Of a DNA stretch of 64,000 nt, positions 53,605 to 62,042 are shown one piece after another. The position numbers and the translations under genes are program-made. How positions within the stretch are numbered: the stretch's first letter is position 1; the number at the start of each line of letters is the position of its first letter. The stretch spans positions 248,001 to 312,000 of the forward strand of contig JALIHJ010000007.1 of assembly GCA_022984795.1 (NCBI GenBank), read 5' to 3'. Below the pieces are notes generated by a model. It saw only the letters and a list, made by a program, of their open reading frames with translations, made no database searches and was not told the origin of the DNA. Origin of the DNA: Fabrea salina (Eukaryota; Ciliophora; Heterotrichea; Heterotrichida; Fabreidae).

Positions 53605-54672
53605 ATGAAGGGTGATGGCAAGCCTAATAGGGTCCGTAAATTGAGCTACAAGATGTTAGCTTTTGGCTCAAGTGACTTGGTGGATTCCCTTAACATTTCG
53701 AGGTCTAAGTCAAAATCATTAGTCCAAGAAAGCCCAGAAGAGTCAAAACTGACTAGGATCCTAAACGAAGGCTCCAAAATAATCTCAAAAAAGAGAATTG
53801 GTAAGATCGGGAGTTTTGGGGTCTTCACCAGTATGGGTATGTCAAAGACTTCAAATGAAGACAAAGTTACAGTGACTCTTAAGAAGAAAACCCTTGACTC
53901 AAAACAACTTAAAGTCAGCATATTCAGCATATTTGACGGCCATGGAGGGTCAGGGTGTTCAGAATTCCTTAAAGAAAAACTCAACAAGTACATACTGGAA
54001 AACAAGAGATTTCCTGAAGACCCAACTGAAGCCATTCATCTTGCCTTTGAAAAGGTTGAAAAGAAATTTGTTAAGTCCTGCAGAAAAACAGGAGACAGAT
54101 CAGGCAGTTGTGCAATACTGGCAGTAATCATCGGTAAAGAAGTGTTTATAGCTAATCTAGGAGACTCAAGAGCAGTGCTATCCAGTAACTCCGGTAGGAC
54201 TGTAACTCAAATAACAACTGACCACAAACCTTCTTTGAAGTCTGAAAGTCAAAGAATAATTCAAGCGGGAGGCAAACTCATTCAAGCTTCTCGAAACGGA
54301 ATAGTTGGTCCGGTGAGGATAGTTCCCGGGAGAATAGCAGTTAGTCGTGCTATTGGAGACATTGCTATAAAACAAAGAAAACTAGGAGGAATCCCTAACC
54401 TCTTAAGTCCTGAACCTGAAGTCTTCAGTTTCAAAATATCAAAGAAAACTGACTTCCTCTTTTTAGGATGCGATGGAGTTTTTGACTCATTGAGCAACGA
54501 AGAAGTGTGCAGTGAAGTTTGGAACACCTTTTGGGAGCACAAAACTCAAAACTTGCACGATACAACTGGACTCGCAGTCAAAAGAGTTGTAGCTAGAGCT
54601 GCACTGAAGGAAAGTTTAGATAACCTTACAGGTGTTCTGATTACCTTTCCTAATGGAGGGAGATTAAACTAA
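53605..54672 (+). CDS. PP2C-family Ser/Thr phosphatase
   Basis: A 355-residue protein. The PP2C motifs are present in order: NEDKVTV (metal), FSIFDGHGGSG, GSCAILAVIIG, VFIANLGDSRAVL, TTDHKP, RIAVSRAIGDI, FLFLGCDGVFD and ESLDNLTGVLITF. All metal-binding Asp residues are in place. The ~75 residues in front are Ser and basic-rich. It is a metal-dependent, cytosolic or nuclear phosphatase without membrane segments. The start, 7 nt after the previous stop, follows TTAATAATA. Confidence 0.92.
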   Translation: MKGDGKPNRVRKLSYKMLAFGSSDLVDSLNISRSKSKSLVQESPEESKLTRILNEGSKIISKKRIGKIGSFGVFTSMGMSKTSNEDKVTVTLKKKTLDSKQLKVSIFSIFDGHGGSGCSEFLKEKLNKYILENKRFPEDPTEAIHLAFEKVEKKFVKSCRKTGDRSGSCAILAVIIGKEVFIANLGDSRAVLSSNSGRTVTQITTDHKPSLKSESQRIIQAGGKLIQASRNGIVGPVRIVPGRIAVSRAIGDIAIKQRKLGGIPNLLSPEPEVFSFKISKKTDFLFLGCDGVFDSLSNEEVCSEVWNTFWEHKTQNLHDTTGLAVKRVVARAALKESLDNLTGVLITFPNGGRLN

Positions 54673-54731
54673 GTATTGAGAATAACTAAGTATAATAGTT
54701 ACTAACTGAGAACTATGACTTATAAAAAATA

Positions 54732-55172
54732 ATGCACCAAGGAGGTTCTGGTTTGCTCCTAAAAAAAGAAAAATTGCCTAAAGTTAGACAGCCTTTGATT
54801 TCGGAGTCTAGCTCAGCCCAGTGTCCCTTTTGCAGTTTAATGTTTCGTGATCAAGCTGAACTTAATGAACACCTAAGCTTTGGAATAGAGGGTTGGAGTG
54901 AGAGCTTCAGTTATAGCTGTGGAACTTGTTATACAAAGTTTAAGTCCTACAAAGGCTACCGACAGCACTTAGGCAAAATCCACGACGTCTCCCCAAAAGA
55001 AGTTCAGTGCACAGTTTGTCCCAAAAGGTTCAAAAATAAGTACGCAGTTAAATTCCATATGCAGCAAGTCCACTTTAAGTCTACCAGAGTGAAGTGCCCA
55101 AGGTGCTCTAAACTCATGTATAACAAGTACCTTTTGCCCGACCATTTGGGTAAATGCTTAATAAGAACTTAG
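54732..55172 (+). CDS. C2H2 zinc-finger protein
   Basis: A 146-residue protein. Three to four fingers in a row: CPFCSLMFRDQAELNEHL (~33-50, with a modified second half), CGTCYTKFKSYKGYRQHLGKIH (~63-84), CTVCPKRFKNKYAVKFHMQQVH (~92-113) and CPRCSKLMYNKYLLPDHLGKC (~120-140, last ligand Cys). The short basic N-terminus has GSGLLLKKEK. Probably binds nucleic acid; target unknown. The ATG follows TTATAAAAAATA. Confidence 0.8.
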   Translation: MHQGGSGLLLKKEKLPKVRQPLISESSSAQCPFCSLMFRDQAELNEHLSFGIEGWSESFSYSCGTCYTKFKSYKGYRQHLGKIHDVSPKEVQCTVCPKRFKNKYAVKFHMQQVHFKSTRVKCPRCSKLMYNKYLLPDHLGKCLIRT

Positions 55173-55216
55173 ATTCTGGAATTAAGTAGTGTTTGGTATT
55201 TGATCATAAACTTAAA

Positions 55217-58200
55217 ATGGATGTTGCAGCGCAACGAAAGTACCAAAGTAATTGTAACTTAGGCCTAAAAAAGCGACTTGACTCTCTACACTATTGCTTA
55301 CCTTTGAGTTTGGAGTCTTCGCCCTTAGTAGAAAGACTGCTTAACGACTTGCTTAAGACTGTAGAAGGCTTCCAGCAGTTGAAAAAAACTAATGCGGGAC
55401 TTTCCAAAGAAGCCCAAGAAACTAAGTCCCAGTTAGAACCCCTCCAAGCCGAAATAGTGCGGCTCAGAAAAGAAAACAACGACTTGCACCTCCACCTTAT
55501 GCAAACCAAAGACCAAACCCACTCTTCAAGTTCCAAATGGCGCGATTCTTACAAAACCTTAGAAAGCGAAAACACAGACTTGAAGTTCTTAGTAGAGAAA
55601 CTCAAAGGTGACTACAACAAACTAGAGTCCCAAAACTTGCACCTCAAACAAAAACTCGACAGTGCCCTTTCCAAAACTTACCTGCCTTCTGCCCAAAAAG
55701 GGCTCACTGAGGGATCTCTAAGTTCTTCAACCAACATCCAAGGCAGAACTCAGGGATTCGAAGTCAGTGCTCCCCTCCAAGGCCGCCAAACCTCCAGTTT
55801 CCAAAAACCCAATCAAGAATGGGCCCGGGAACTCAGGTCAGCTGACGAAAGAGCTCGCAAGTTCCAAGAAGAGTACGAACAACTCGCGAAACTCAAACAG
55901 CTCTCTGACGACGAGATCAAGCGCCTGCAAAGCAAGTTAGAAACCCGGGAACAAGAGATTTCCAGAATCTCAGCCCTGATAGGTGAGTCTGTGGATCCGC
56001 AAAAAGTGAAAGTTAGTTACGAAGTCCAAACTAAAGACCAAAGCATCCAGCAACTCAACCAAAGGATAGACTACCTCTACTCCGAGAACACGCGCATGGA
56101 AAAAGAACTTGAAGAAGCCAACTCCAAAATCAGGCAGTTTTTGAACATGGACAAAGAAAACAAGCACATGTCTGAAAGTTTGGCCCAAATACGGACTCAG
56201 AACCAAGACTTAAAGAAAAAGCTTGCTGAGTTAGAAGCTTTGGGAACTAAACTTGAAAAACCCAATTTTGAAGAAACAGCTAAATTTTCTCTGGAAAACG
56301 AAAACCTAAAAAACCAACTCCAGAGTCTCCACTTGGAAAACAAACAACTCAAAGAAGAAGCTAGCAGAGCAGACTCCCTCAAAGCTGCCTACAACTCAGA
56401 CAAAACTGCTTACTCACAAGCAGTCCAAAAACTAGACAACGAAAGAGAAAAACTCCAAACAAAAATTAACGAGTTCCAAACCCAAATTAAGAACCTTGAG
56501 TCCGAACTTAAGTCTGCAAACTCCCAAAAAGAACAGTACTACAACCAAAGCAACAACTTAAGAAGGGAACTAGAAAACCTCCAAGAGTCCTATACTCGCG
56601 CTAACAAAGACCATTTGTCAACTACTGAAGAGTCCTACGGCCTCAGACACCAAATTTCTTCTTTAGAAAGCAAAAACAACCTTCTCCAGTCCCAGATCGA
56701 CAACCTCAACTTCGAACTTGAAAGAGCCAATAAGTTCCGCCGAGCTGCTGAAGAAGAGCTCGAGAACCTTCGTGAAGTCTCCTTCAAAGCTAAAACTGAA
56801 GTTGACTCTAGTTCAGCTGCCAAGCAAAAACTCCAAGTACTCTACGAAAGCTCCCAAAAAGAAGTTGCAAACTTAAAAGAAGAAATAGCCCATCTAGGCA
56901 AGTTGCGCGAAAAAGACAAAGAAGCACTTTTGGACAGCGAAGCAAGAAACAGAGACTTAAACTCCCAGTTAGCTTCTGCTCAGTACAGCATTTCAGAAGT
57001 CCAACGCAACCACTCTGAAGTTTCGGAAGAACTCAAAGCTAAACTAGAAGAACTCAGAAAGCAGGAAAAACTCAAGTCCTCAATTGAACAAGAGTTAGCT
57101 GAGTTGCGGCCACTTAAACTCAAGTGCGACCGCTTAACTCAAGAAAACGAGAAACTCAAAGAAAACTCAGGCAAAGTGTACTCTCAAGAAACTCAGTTCC
57201 AAAGACAGCTCTATGACTTGCAAGACTCTCTTCGCAGCAAAGACTACCAAATTGAACAACTCAAAACTGACATCCAAAGTGCTGAAGAAGATAAACAACA
57301 ACTTTTACAAGAAATCGAAAAACTCGAGTCCAGAGTGTACTACTTAAGTGAGAACCAAAAACAAACCCAGTACTTAGGCCAAGAAAGTTCTTCTCTCAAA
57401 AAACAACTTGAAGAAACCAGAGAACGCGAACACTCCTGCATTCGCGAAATCGAACAACTCAAGTCAGAAGTGCGCAAAGCCCAGGACGCCCAAAAGAACT
57501 CACAAAAACAACTCCAAAGAGCAGCAGACCAAAAAGAAGCCCTGGAACTCCAAGTAGAAAAACTCCAAGAAAACATAGAAAACCTCCAAAACCAAGGCAC
57601 TTACACCCACAGTGAAAAACTCAAGCTAGAAGAAAGGGCTTTCCAAGCCGAAATGGAAGCCGAAGAGATGAAAAGACAACTAAGTCAGGAACAACACAGC
57701 AAGTACCGACTTGAAGACGAACTTAAAAGTCTCAAAAGCAAACTGGAGTCAGAAAAGTCCCACTCTGGCCGCTTGGAAGAACAAAACACACAGCTGAAAA
57801 GCCTGATTGAAAACTTAGAAAGCGTAAGGGAAGACCTACTTAAGAAACTCCAAGGAGTCAACAGAAAGAAAAACGTAGACGAAGAACAAAGAACCCAACT
57901 TCTTTCTGAAACTAACTCTTTAAGGAAACAAATTGCAGCCAAAGACGACGAAATCCTCCAAATCCAAGAAGCCCTTAAAAACCTAGACGAAGAAAGGGAC
58001 TACGTACAAAGTTTACTTGACCAAAAAACTGAAGAACTTTCAAGCATCGAAACTGAACTCAGTAAACAACACCAAGAAAATGCCAAACTCAAAGACTCTT
58101 TGCAGCAACTAGAGTCCAAAGAGTCAACTGCTTCCAAAAGGATCGACGAAAAGGAACGCCAAATCCAAAGACTCACTGAAAAGCTGGAGTACCTCGAAAG

Positions 58201-59176
58201 AGAACTTGAAGAAACCAAAGGAGGCAACTCACAACAAGCCAGAGAAAACCACGAACTCCAAGAACAAGTTTACGCAATCACAAAAGAAAACCAACTAGTC
58301 AACGAACAACTCATGAAAGTAACTCAAGAAAAAGACTCACTCAAACAAAAGAACGACGAAGTCACCCGTAACGAAAGAATGACTCAACAAATGATCAGAA
58401 GTGTAGAAAGGGAAAAAGAAGACCTCTCCCTCACCTACAGAAAAGCCTGTGAAGAAAACGAACGCCTTTCCCGGTCACTGAACGTGCTTAACTCCCAGCA
58501 CAAAGACCTGTACTCTAAGTTGCAAGAGTGCGAACAAGAACTAGTTAACGCCCAGAACTACATAGCCCAACAAGAACAAGGCATCAGTGCTTACTACCAA
58601 GAAATCAACACCCTTGAAAAACAAGTGTCCCACCTGACCTACCAACTCGAAGTTTCTGAAAAGAAAGTCCAAGAAGCTGTTGAAAGCAAAGAAGCCGCAC
58701 TCAGAGACATGACTAGTGTACGCCACTTAACTGTTGGCTTAGAAACTTCCAAAGAAGAACTTCAGCGCCAAATAGCCAAAGCCGAAAACGAAGCCCTTAT
58801 AGCACAAAGCAAACTCAGGTCTACGCAAAGTGAACTCCAAGCACTTAAGTCACAACTTGAGTACGAAAAACAAAGAAGCCAAGACCTCGAAAACCTACTG
58901 TCTAAAGAACGCGAAAACTTGTACACCACCCAAAAAGAATTAAACGCAGCTTCACAAGAAAAGTTCACAAGTTCTTTATCCAGCCAGGACCAGTTCCAAC
59001 TCCAGAAAACAAGGGACGAAGTACTTAACTTGGAAATGGAAGTCATGAAGCTCCGAGAAGAAAACTCCAAGTACAAACACCAACTCTACAAAGCAGAAAC
59101 CAAAGTTGAGGACCTTGAGTACCAAATCGGAAGAACTCGCAAAAGGTACACTGAAGAGTCCTGGAGTCACGAGTAA
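55217..59176 (+). CDS. CEP135: CEP135/BLD10-like basal-body protein
   Basis: A 1,319-residue coiled coil along nearly its whole length. The N-terminal ~130 residues match the conserved CEP135/Bld10 head: LGLKKRLDSLHYCLPL, LVERLLNDLLKTVEGF, LEPLQAEIVRLRKENNDLHLHLM and LESENTDLKFLVEKLKGDY. Bld10/CEP135 sits at the spoke tips of the centriolar cartwheel and binds microtubules, and it is required to build basal bodies. Length is close to human (1,140) and algal (1,640) forms. I chose the ATG at 55217; the open frame begins a few codons earlier without ATG. The stop is 4 nt before the first ATG of the Rh gene. Confidence 0.82.
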   Translation: MDVAAQRKYQSNCNLGLKKRLDSLHYCLPLSLESSPLVERLLNDLLKTVEGFQQLKKTNAGLSKEAQETKSQLEPLQAEIVRLRKENNDLHLHLMQTKDQTHSSSSKWRDSYKTLESENTDLKFLVEKLKGDYNKLESQNLHLKQKLDSALSKTYLPSAQKGLTEGSLSSSTNIQGRTQGFEVSAPLQGRQTSSFQKPNQEWARELRSADERARKFQEEYEQLAKLKQLSDDEIKRLQSKLETREQEISRISALIGESVDPQKVKVSYEVQTKDQSIQQLNQRIDYLYSENTRMEKELEEANSKIRQFLNMDKENKHMSESLAQIRTQNQDLKKKLAELEALGTKLEKPNFEETAKFSLENENLKNQLQSLHLENKQLKEEASRADSLKAAYNSDKTAYSQAVQKLDNEREKLQTKINEFQTQIKNLESELKSANSQKEQYYNQSNNLRRELENLQESYTRANKDHLSTTEESYGLRHQISSLESKNNLLQSQIDNLNFELERANKFRRAAEEELENLREVSFKAKTEVDSSSAAKQKLQVLYESSQKEVANLKEEIAHLGKLREKDKEALLDSEARNRDLNSQLASAQYSISEVQRNHSEVSEELKAKLEELRKQEKLKSSIEQELAELRPLKLKCDRLTQENEKLKENSGKVYSQETQFQRQLYDLQDSLRSKDYQIEQLKTDIQSAEEDKQQLLQEIEKLESRVYYLSENQKQTQYLGQESSSLKKQLEETREREHSCIREIEQLKSEVRKAQDAQKNSQKQLQRAADQKEALELQVEKLQENIENLQNQGTYTHSEKLKLEERAFQAEMEAEEMKRQLSQEQHSKYRLEDELKSLKSKLESEKSHSGRLEEQNTQLKSLIENLESVREDLLKKLQGVNRKKNVDEEQRTQLLSETNSLRKQIAAKDDEILQIQEALKNLDEERDYVQSLLDQKTEELSSIETELSKQHQENAKLKDSLQQLESKESTASKRIDEKERQIQRLTEKLEYLERELEETKGGNSQQARENHELQEQVYAITKENQLVNEQLMKVTQEKDSLKQKNDEVTRNERMTQQMIRSVEREKEDLSLTYRKACEENERLSRSLNVLNSQHKDLYSKLQECEQELVNAQNYIAQQEQGISAYYQEINTLEKQVSHLTYQLEVSEKKVQEAVESKEAALRDMTSVRHLTVGLETSKEELQRQIAKAENEALIAQSKLRSTQSELQALKSQLEYEKQRSQDLENLLSKERENLYTTQKELNAASQEKFTSSLSSQDQFQLQKTRDEVLNLEMEVMKLREENSKYKHQLYKAETKVEDLEYQIGRTRKRYTEESWSHE

Positions 59177-59180
59177 GTAA

Positions 59181-60533
59181 ATGGCAGTTTTAGTGTCCAG
59201 TATAAATATGAGGTCCAAAGTTTTTATTTGGGCAGTGGTTTTCATAGAAGCTGTTTTGGTGCTTTTCTACAGCTTGTTTGTCCGCTTCGAAGACGCAGCC
59301 AACCTTGAAACTTACGGCAAACAAGAATTTGAGGACAGAGCCAACCACCAACTGGACCTCTACCCACTTTTCCAACACATAAGTGTTATGATTTTTGTGG
59401 GCTTTGCGTTCAACATGTCTTTCCTCAAGTACCACAACTGGAACAGCATTTCCTTAAACTTCTTAGTGGGAGCTTTTGGACTCCAACTCTACATCGTGTT
59501 TTACGGGTTTTGGTTTGCACTAATTAAGGATGACTGGGAGACCTACGTGGAAATCAGCATTTCTAAGCTGGTGGGGGCCCAGTACTGCGTGGCAGGAATC
59601 CTCATCTCCTTCGGAGCTCTTTTGGGGAAAGTCAATGCCTTGCAAATGCTCGTGCTCACTGTGGTGGAGTCCTTAGTTTACACTCTAAACGAAGTAATAG
59701 TAGTCCAGGAACTAAAGGCCATTGACTACGGAGGGAGTTTTGTTTTCCATGCTTTTGGGGCCTTTTTTGGAGTAGCAGCAGCCTGGATAGTTTCTCCTCC
59801 CAACACCAAAAATCACCCGCACAACCAAACTTCCCATAAGGGAATGGTTTACACTGCTATTGGAACTATGTTTCTTTGGATGTTTTGGCCCTCTGCCAAC
59901 ACAGCTGGAATCCAAAACCCACAAGAACGCTACTTAGGCATTTTAAACACTATTTTGGCTCTTACAGGCAGCACTATGACTACTTTTGCTACTTCGGCTG
60001 CTTTGAACTCTGGCAAATTCAAAATGCAAAACATCCTAAATGCTTCGCTAGCTGGAGGAGTTTTGGTGGGAAGCAGTTGCAACTTTATACTCTACCCGGG
60101 AGTGTCGTTGGCAATAGGAATTCTTGCAGGGTGCATTACTACTGTTGGCTTTGAAAGAGTCAACCTTTACTTTGTGGAGAAATTCAAACTCTACGACACT
60201 TGTGGAGTGCTTTACTTGCATGGGTTTCCAGGAGTGCTGAGTGGAGTCATTTCTTCGCTGGTCATTGCTACTCGGGAAAACACTGACCTAGAAGAAGCAA
60301 CTTTTGGAATCGAAGATTCCTTTAACGAACAAGCAGTTAACCAGTTGTTGGCTGTTTTAGTTACTTTTGGTATTTCAGTAGTATTTGGAGCAGTTTCTGC
60401 CTACATTATCAAGGCTCAGGTATTTTCTGAGGAAAAGCTCTTTGTGGACGACCCAGACTGGACTGAAGCTAAGAGTCCTAAGCCTGAAGGCTATGAGCTT
60501 CCAGTCACGGCAACCGAGAAGAACAGAGCTTAG
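59181..60533 (+). CDS. Rh-type ammonium/CO2 channel protein
   Basis: A 450-residue membrane protein with ~11-12 spans. Rh-family motifs: MIFVGFAFNMSFL, NFLVGAFGLQ, the first pore His in VFHAFGAFFGV, MFLWMFWPSANTA, and the second pore His in LYLHGFPGVLSG. Both twin His residues are therefore present, which argues for ammonia or CO2 conduction at the plasma membrane or contractile-vacuole membrane. The C-terminal ~40 residues are hydrophilic. The first ATG is 4 nt after the CEP135 stop; a second in-frame ATG at 59208, after CAGTATAAAT, gives a slightly shorter N-terminus and may be the real one. Confidence 0.9.
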   Translation: MAVLVSSINMRSKVFIWAVVFIEAVLVLFYSLFVRFEDAANLETYGKQEFEDRANHQLDLYPLFQHISVMIFVGFAFNMSFLKYHNWNSISLNFLVGAFGLQLYIVFYGFWFALIKDDWETYVEISISKLVGAQYCVAGILISFGALLGKVNALQMLVLTVVESLVYTLNEVIVVQELKAIDYGGSFVFHAFGAFFGVAAAWIVSPPNTKNHPHNQTSHKGMVYTAIGTMFLWMFWPSANTAGIQNPQERYLGILNTILALTGSTMTTFATSAALNSGKFKMQNILNASLAGGVLVGSSCNFILYPGVSLAIGILAGCITTVGFERVNLYFVEKFKLYDTCGVLYLHGFPGVLSGVISSLVIATRENTDLEEATFGIEDSFNEQAVNQLLAVLVTFGISVVFGAVSAYIIKAQVFSEEKLFVDDPDWTEAKSPKPEGYELPVTATEKNRA

Positions 60534-60546
60534 TAACTCATAATAA

Positions 60547-61245
60547 ATGAATTCACAAAAAACAGTTTGGATAATAATATTGGGGTTTAGCTTGATAAGG
60601 GCAATTATAGATTACTACAAACAAGAAAGCGAGTGGGAGGACTGTCCCTACCCCATTTCTCTTTGGTACACAGTGCAGAACATAGGCTTTGTATCTTCTA
60701 TTCTGATAAGTCTTTTGGGGTTTACTTTAATTACGGAAGAAAGGTTTCCTCTCAAGTGGGTGTTTGTAACACTGCCTGCTTTACTCCAGGTCCTCAACTT
60801 GGGCTGGACTGTTTTAGGAACTTTTTGGGCCTACAAAGTAATTCACGAGTCTAAAGAATGCGTAATTCATAGGTAGCTCCCCGAACCAGCTTACGAATTA
60901 GTGATCCAGGTAGTGGTGAGTTACTTCTATTGGCTGGTAACTAGCTTTGTAGTGTGCATGCTGATTTTGGTGATTTTCTTGCGTGAAGGGTTTATGAACC
61001 CTCCTTTGGCTTTAGAAGCAGAGGGACTTCCTGACCACCTGCTTACTAAACTGCCCACTAAAACCCTCACAGAAGAAATCACTTGTGGAATCTGTTTAGA
61101 AAACGCTGTTTCTGGGGAACAAGTTAAAGTTCTTCCAGTTTGTGAGCACAAGTTTCACCCCGAGTGCATTGACAACTGGCTCCGGAGGAGTCCTGCTTGT
61201 CCTTACTGCAGAAGGCCAGTATCTCCCCAAGATTTAAGTTTCTAA
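60547..61245 (+). CDS. Membrane RING-H2 E3 ligase (one 15-nt intron)
   Basis: Exons 60547..60861 and 60877..61245 give 227 residues. Three hydrophobic segments in exon 1 (KTVWIIILGFSLI, NIGFVSSILISLLGF, VFVTLPALLQVLNLGWTVL) and one in exon 2 (WLVTSFVVCMLILVIFL) anchor it in a membrane. The C-terminal RING-H2 is complete: CGICLENA, CEHKFHPECIDNWL, CPYCRRP. So membrane and catalytic parts are only joined by splicing; an unspliced mRNA would give a membrane stub. Substrate unknown; ER or endosomal location is plausible. Confidence 0.87.
60862..60876 (+). other. 15-nt spliceosomal intron of the RING gene
   Basis: GTAATTCATAGGTAG at phase 0, joining KEC to LPEPAYELV. The body differs from the other four, but length, GTAA start, A at position 10 and TAG end agree. 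Note two in-frame or near stops inside if retained. Confidence 0.85.
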
Positions 61246-61252
61246 TGTAAAA

Positions 61253-61930
61253 ATGCGCAGGTTTTCAGATGTCATCAAACCTAAAGACAAGGTAGTGAGG
61301 GTTTCTCCCAAAAAGTTCCAGTCAATGGCAGAAACAGGGTACTTCACCAACAAAGCAGTGTCTTTAGATACAAAAAACAACACCTTAGCACAAAGAGTTT
61401 TGGACTCAGGAAGTATCTCTGTCAAAGACAAAGACTTGAAGTTCGTGCAAACTGACATCTCCACTGCAAAGGCCTTGGACTTGGACTCCAGCTTTGTGAA
61501 AACTGACTTGGGGGAAATCAAAGTTTACTCCAAAAACCAAATGCTCCTTGAAGACATCGACCCCTACAACTTGCCCCCAGACAAAGACATCATCTTGTTT
61601 GGAAAAAGGGCCCAACTCACAGCTGTAGGCAGACTTGTGCCAGGAGAAGGTGAAGAAGGCTCCGGCAAGGTTGACTCTAAAATTTTTTATGAAGAAAAAC
61701 AGAAGCACGGAGTCAATGTTACCTGGAAGACTTACTTGAAGTTGATGCCCCTTCTTCCATTTGGGTTGTTTTTGGTTACTTACTTAGGAGTAGTTAAGGA
61801 GTACTACAGAGTGAGGGGGTTTTACGTAGCTTTGGACAGAGAAAACAAAGAACTACTTGACACAGTTAAAGAAATCCCCAAAAACATTCCCAAAGCCAAC
61901 GAACGCCTTGAAGTCCTGTACCCAAGTTAA
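61253..61930 (+). CDS. Single-pass membrane protein of unknown function
   Basis: A 225-residue protein. The first ~155 residues are soluble and mixed (YFTNKAVSLDTKNNTLAQRV, DIILFGKRAQLTAVGRLV), perhaps a small beta-rich domain. A membrane segment at ~160-178 (LMPLLPFGLFLVTYLGVV) is followed by a helical tail. The GKRAQLTAVGRLV stretch somewhat recalls the GIDE-type fold found in MUL1-like mitochondrial ligases, but no RING follows. Interestingly the preceding gene, 7 nt upstream, is a membrane RING protein. Function unknown. Confidence 0.62.
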   Translation: MRRFSDVIKPKDKVVRVSPKKFQSMAETGYFTNKAVSLDTKNNTLAQRVLDSGSISVKDKDLKFVQTDISTAKALDLDSSFVKTDLGEIKVYSKNQMLLEDIDPYNLPPDKDIILFGKRAQLTAVGRLVPGEGEEGSGKVDSKIFYEEKQKHGVNVTWKTYLKLMPLLPFGLFLVTYLGVVKEYYRVRGFYVALDRENKELLDTVKEIPKNIPKANERLEVLYPS

Positions 61931-61965
61931 GGTATTTAATTAAGTTTGTCTAGGAGTCTCTAAGA

Positions 61966-62036
61966 GCATCAGTAGTTTAGGGGTAGAATGCGACGTTGCC
62001 ATCGTTGCGACCCGGGTTCGAATCCCGGCTGATGCA
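61966..62036 (+). tRNA. tRNA-Gly (anticodon GCC)
   Basis: A 71-nt cloverleaf. The acceptor GCATCAG pairs with CTGATGC, the discriminator is A. The D arm contains TAGTTTAGGGGTAGA, the anticodon arm is CGACG-TTGCCAT-CGTTG (one G-U pair) with anticodon GCC, and the T arm is CCGGGTTCGAATCCCGG. Intronless. Directly followed by a T-run. Confidence 0.95.
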
Positions 62037-62041
62037 TTTTT
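62037..62041 (+). terminator. RNA polymerase III T-run after tRNA-Gly
   Basis: TTTTT begins at the base after the tRNA and ends one base before the stop codon of the convergent CDPK gene. The kinase 3' UTR must therefore run through the tRNA gene on the other strand. Confidence 0.85.
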
Positions 62042-62042
62042 A

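Noticed and set aside
59172-59186. Another 15-nt intron (GTAAGTAAATGGCAG) joining CEP135 to the Rh gene
   Set aside because: It has GT and AG ends but lacks A at position 10 and ends in CAG. Removing it does not join the two frames; the CEP135 stop and the Rh start are sound.
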